Origin: a virus
Reading direction: 5' to 3' (one strand)
Length of the DNA: 21,217 nucleotides
IMG/VR virus record: IMGVR_UViG_3300042396_000490
Coordinates: 1-21,217 of that record
The notes below the pieces were generated by a model that was given only the letters and a program-made list of their open reading frames with translations, made no database searches and had not been told where the DNA came from. Each line of letters opens with the position of its first letter. Position 1 is the stretch's first letter. Below are positions 19,738 through 21,217 of this stretch, piece after piece. Made by a program: the position numbers and the translations under genes.

Positions 19738-20150
19738 TTCACTGGGCAAGTCAATACATCGGCAAGCCGTGGGAATCCGGGGCACAGGGGCCGGACGCTT
19801 TCGATTGTTACGGCTTTTTTCGCCATGTTCAGCGCGAACATTTCGGGATCGAGGTTCAAATAGTAAACGTGGACGCTGGCAGCATTGCGGCGACTGTCAG
19901 GGCTTTCGATGATAAGGGGCGGTTTGATGGCTGGAGGCAGGTTGACGAGCCCGCAGACGGTGACGCTGTTTTGATGAGCCAAGCCAGACACCCCTCACAT
20001 ATCGGCGTATGGATCATTGACAGAGCGCTTGGCATCAATGGCGCTTTGCATTGTGTTGAAGGGGCCGGGGTTATTTACTCAACCCCGCAGGCGCTCAGAC
20101 ATGACGGATGGGGAAAACAAACATTTTGGAGAAATGAAAAGTGGGCGTAA
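19734..20150 (+). CDS. Tail-tip NlpC/P60 peptidase (lambda gpK-like)
   Basis: The 138-residue protein has the NlpC/P60 catalytic order: Cys25 in FDCYGFFRHVQ, His89 in HPSHIGVWI, and a third residue, probably His106 in LHCVEG. GDAVLMSQ before the His is the usual strand. These enzymes cut peptide cross-links in the cell wall and act at the tail tip during DNA entry or in tail assembly. It corresponds to the C-terminal half of lambda gpK without the N-terminal JAB domain. It overlaps the J-like gene by 10 bases. Confidence 0.88.
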   Translation: MIHWASQYIGKPWESGAQGPDAFDCYGFFRHVQREHFGIEVQIVNVDAGSIAATVRAFDDKGRFDGWRQVDEPADGDAVLMSQARHPSHIGVWIIDRALGINGALHCVEGAGVIYSTPQALRHDGWGKQTFWRNEKWA

Positions 20151-21217
20151 TAGTTAGGTCTTATAACCCGTTAAATTCCAGGCATGATAAAGAGGTTTTT
20201 AAACTCGATTCTGAGCTGTCAATTAACGATTGGCTGGATCAAAACAAAGTAACCTTTTCAGCGCCGACCATTTGCCTTAAAAATGGTGAAGCACTTTTAC
20301 GGGCCGACTGGGATCAAACCATAGGCCAAAATGACATAGTGGCTTTTGTAGAGCTTCCGCAGGGCGGCAAAGGCGGCTCAAACATCCTGCAAGTATTGCT
20401 GATGGTAGTGGTTGCAATTGCGGCGGCGTTTACAGGCGGCGTTGTGGCGGCGGCTTATGGGACTGTCGCTGGGGCTGTTGCTGGTGCGGCGGTTGGAATT
20501 GTTGGTAACTTCCTTGTATCGCTGATTGTGCCAGCGGGCAACGGGCTGTCAAACCTTCAAAGCCAGGACGCAGCCGCAGCAAGTCCGACTTACAACCTGC
20601 AAGCGCAGGGCAATTCAGCCAGGATAGGCGCCCCCATTCCGGTAATTTATGGAAAGCACCGCGTTTACCCTGATTATGCGGCCATGCCATACACCGAATA
20701 TAAAGACAACGAGCAATATTTGTACATGTTGCTGTGCATAGGCCAGGGCGACTATGACATTTTGGACATGCGGATCGAGGACACCCCGATTTCATCGTTT
20801 GAAGAGGTCAGTTATACGATTTACGGGCCAGGGGCTACGGTCACAAGCTTTCCAACCAGGGTTGAGGTATCCGGGGAGGTTTCGGGTCAGGAATTGATTT
20901 ATAACAATTACGTCGGGCCGTTTTTTGTAAATGCTGAAGATACAGAAATCAACAAAATAGGCGTCGATATTGTCGCGCCTTATGGTATGTACTATGCAAA
21001 CGACCTTGGAAAAATGGACACAAGATCGGCAACATTTCATATTGAGGCGGCATTGTGGAACCCGTCAACAGGCGCTTTCGGGCCTTTTATTGTTTACCTT
21101 ACAAGAACTATAGGAGGAGCAAGCCCAACAGCCATCAGAAAATCGTATTCGTTTGATGTTGCAAAGGGGCGCTATGCAGTAAGGGTTAAGCGAGTTAGCG
21201 CCGACGATACAAGCGCC
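20141..21217 (+). CDS. Tail tip protein J-like with N-terminal gpI-like part, partial (3' end outside)
   Basis: From GTG 20141 (GGAGA 8 bases upstream) the frame is open for 359 codons to the window edge. Residues 1-76 look like a ubiquitin-like beta-grasp domain ending NDIVAFVELPQGG, similar to MoaD/ThiS and lambda gpI. Residues 81-131 are strongly hydrophobic and Gly/Ala-rich (LLMVVVAIAAAFTGG), as in gpI. Then ARIGAPIPVIYGKHRVYPDY opens the J-type tip domain, with YLYMLLCIGQGDYDILDMRI and an Ig-like or FN3-like strand region from about 190. J proteins bind the host receptor at the tail tip. I and J functions seem joined in one chain. Confidence 0.82.
   Translation, partial: MGVIVRSYNPLNSRHDKEVFKLDSELSINDWLDQNKVTFSAPTICLKNGEALLRADWDQTIGQNDIVAFVELPQGGKGGSNILQVLLMVVVAIAAAFTGGVVAAAYGTVAGAVAGAAVGIVGNFLVSLIVPAGNGLSNLQSQDAAAASPTYNLQAQGNSARIGAPIPVIYGKHRVYPDYAAMPYTEYKDNEQYLYMLLCIGQGDYDILDMRIEDTPISSFEEVSYTIYGPGATVTSFPTRVEVSGEVSGQELIYNNYVGPFFVNAEDTEINKIGVDIVAPYGMYYANDLGKMDTRSATFHIEAALWNPSTGAFGPFIVYLTRTIGGASPTAIRKSYSFDVAKGRYAVRVKRVSADDTSA

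Noticed and set aside
1-21217. CRISPR array, tRNA, rRNA, insertion sequence or attachment site
   Set aside because: I saw no regularly spaced repeats, cloverleaf sequences, transposase motifs or terminal inverted repeats by reading; a covariance-model scan could still find a small RNA gene.

Overview
The window is the late (lysis, DNA packaging, head and tail) region of a tailed temperate phage or prophage of a Gram-negative, probably proteobacterial, host. The head genes follow the phage Mu plan: Mor/C-type activator, gp29-like portal, gpF-like and gpG-like morphogenesis proteins, gpI-like protease with a nested scaffold, and a gp36-like connector. The tail genes follow the lambda-like siphovirus plan: terminator, tube, frameshifted chaperone pair, tape measure, NlpC/P60 peptidase and J-type tip protein. 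This mix resembles the transposable siphoviruses of the B3/D3112 type. No transposase, integrase, attachment site or host gene lies in the window, so transposable lifestyle and host genus remain inference.

Layout. 1-1422: end of a lysozyme, a Mor/C-family activator, a three-TM holin, a one-TM protein and a TraR/DksA zinc-finger protein. 1419-4374: three tightly coupled genes encoding a ParB-methyltransferase fusion, a QueC-like PP-loop ATPase and a SET-domain protein. 4154-4387: a short gene on the minus strand, the only one, with its own consensus sigma-70 promoter and a palindrome at its predicted start site. 4449-9489: terminase small and large subunits, portal, MuF-like protein with an extra JAMM/RadC-like domain, a 53-residue protein and a gpG-like protein. 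9543-14412: protease/scaffold, decoration protein, major capsid protein, a strong terminator, an Ala/Glu-rich protein, an AT-rich gene for an FN3-NodB deacetylase, and a gp36-like connector. 14413-14663: a structured non-coding gap. 14664-21217: tail genes, the last one running off the window.

The genes form long runs of ATGA or TAATG overlaps, so most are translationally coupled. Three intergenic copies of one palindromic element (core gaagcgcttc) sit before the holin, the protease and the first tail gene. These are the positions at which Mu places C-activated late promoters for lysis, head and tail genes. The Mor/C-like gene directly precedes the first copy. The simplest reading is a phage-specific late regulon controlled by that protein.

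Most worth following: the late-promoter repeat family; the ParB-MTase/QueC-like/SET cassette, a candidate DNA- or protein-modification system; the NodB deacetylase inserted among head genes; the promoter-bearing antisense gene; and a tail-chaperone frameshift without a canonical slippery heptamer.
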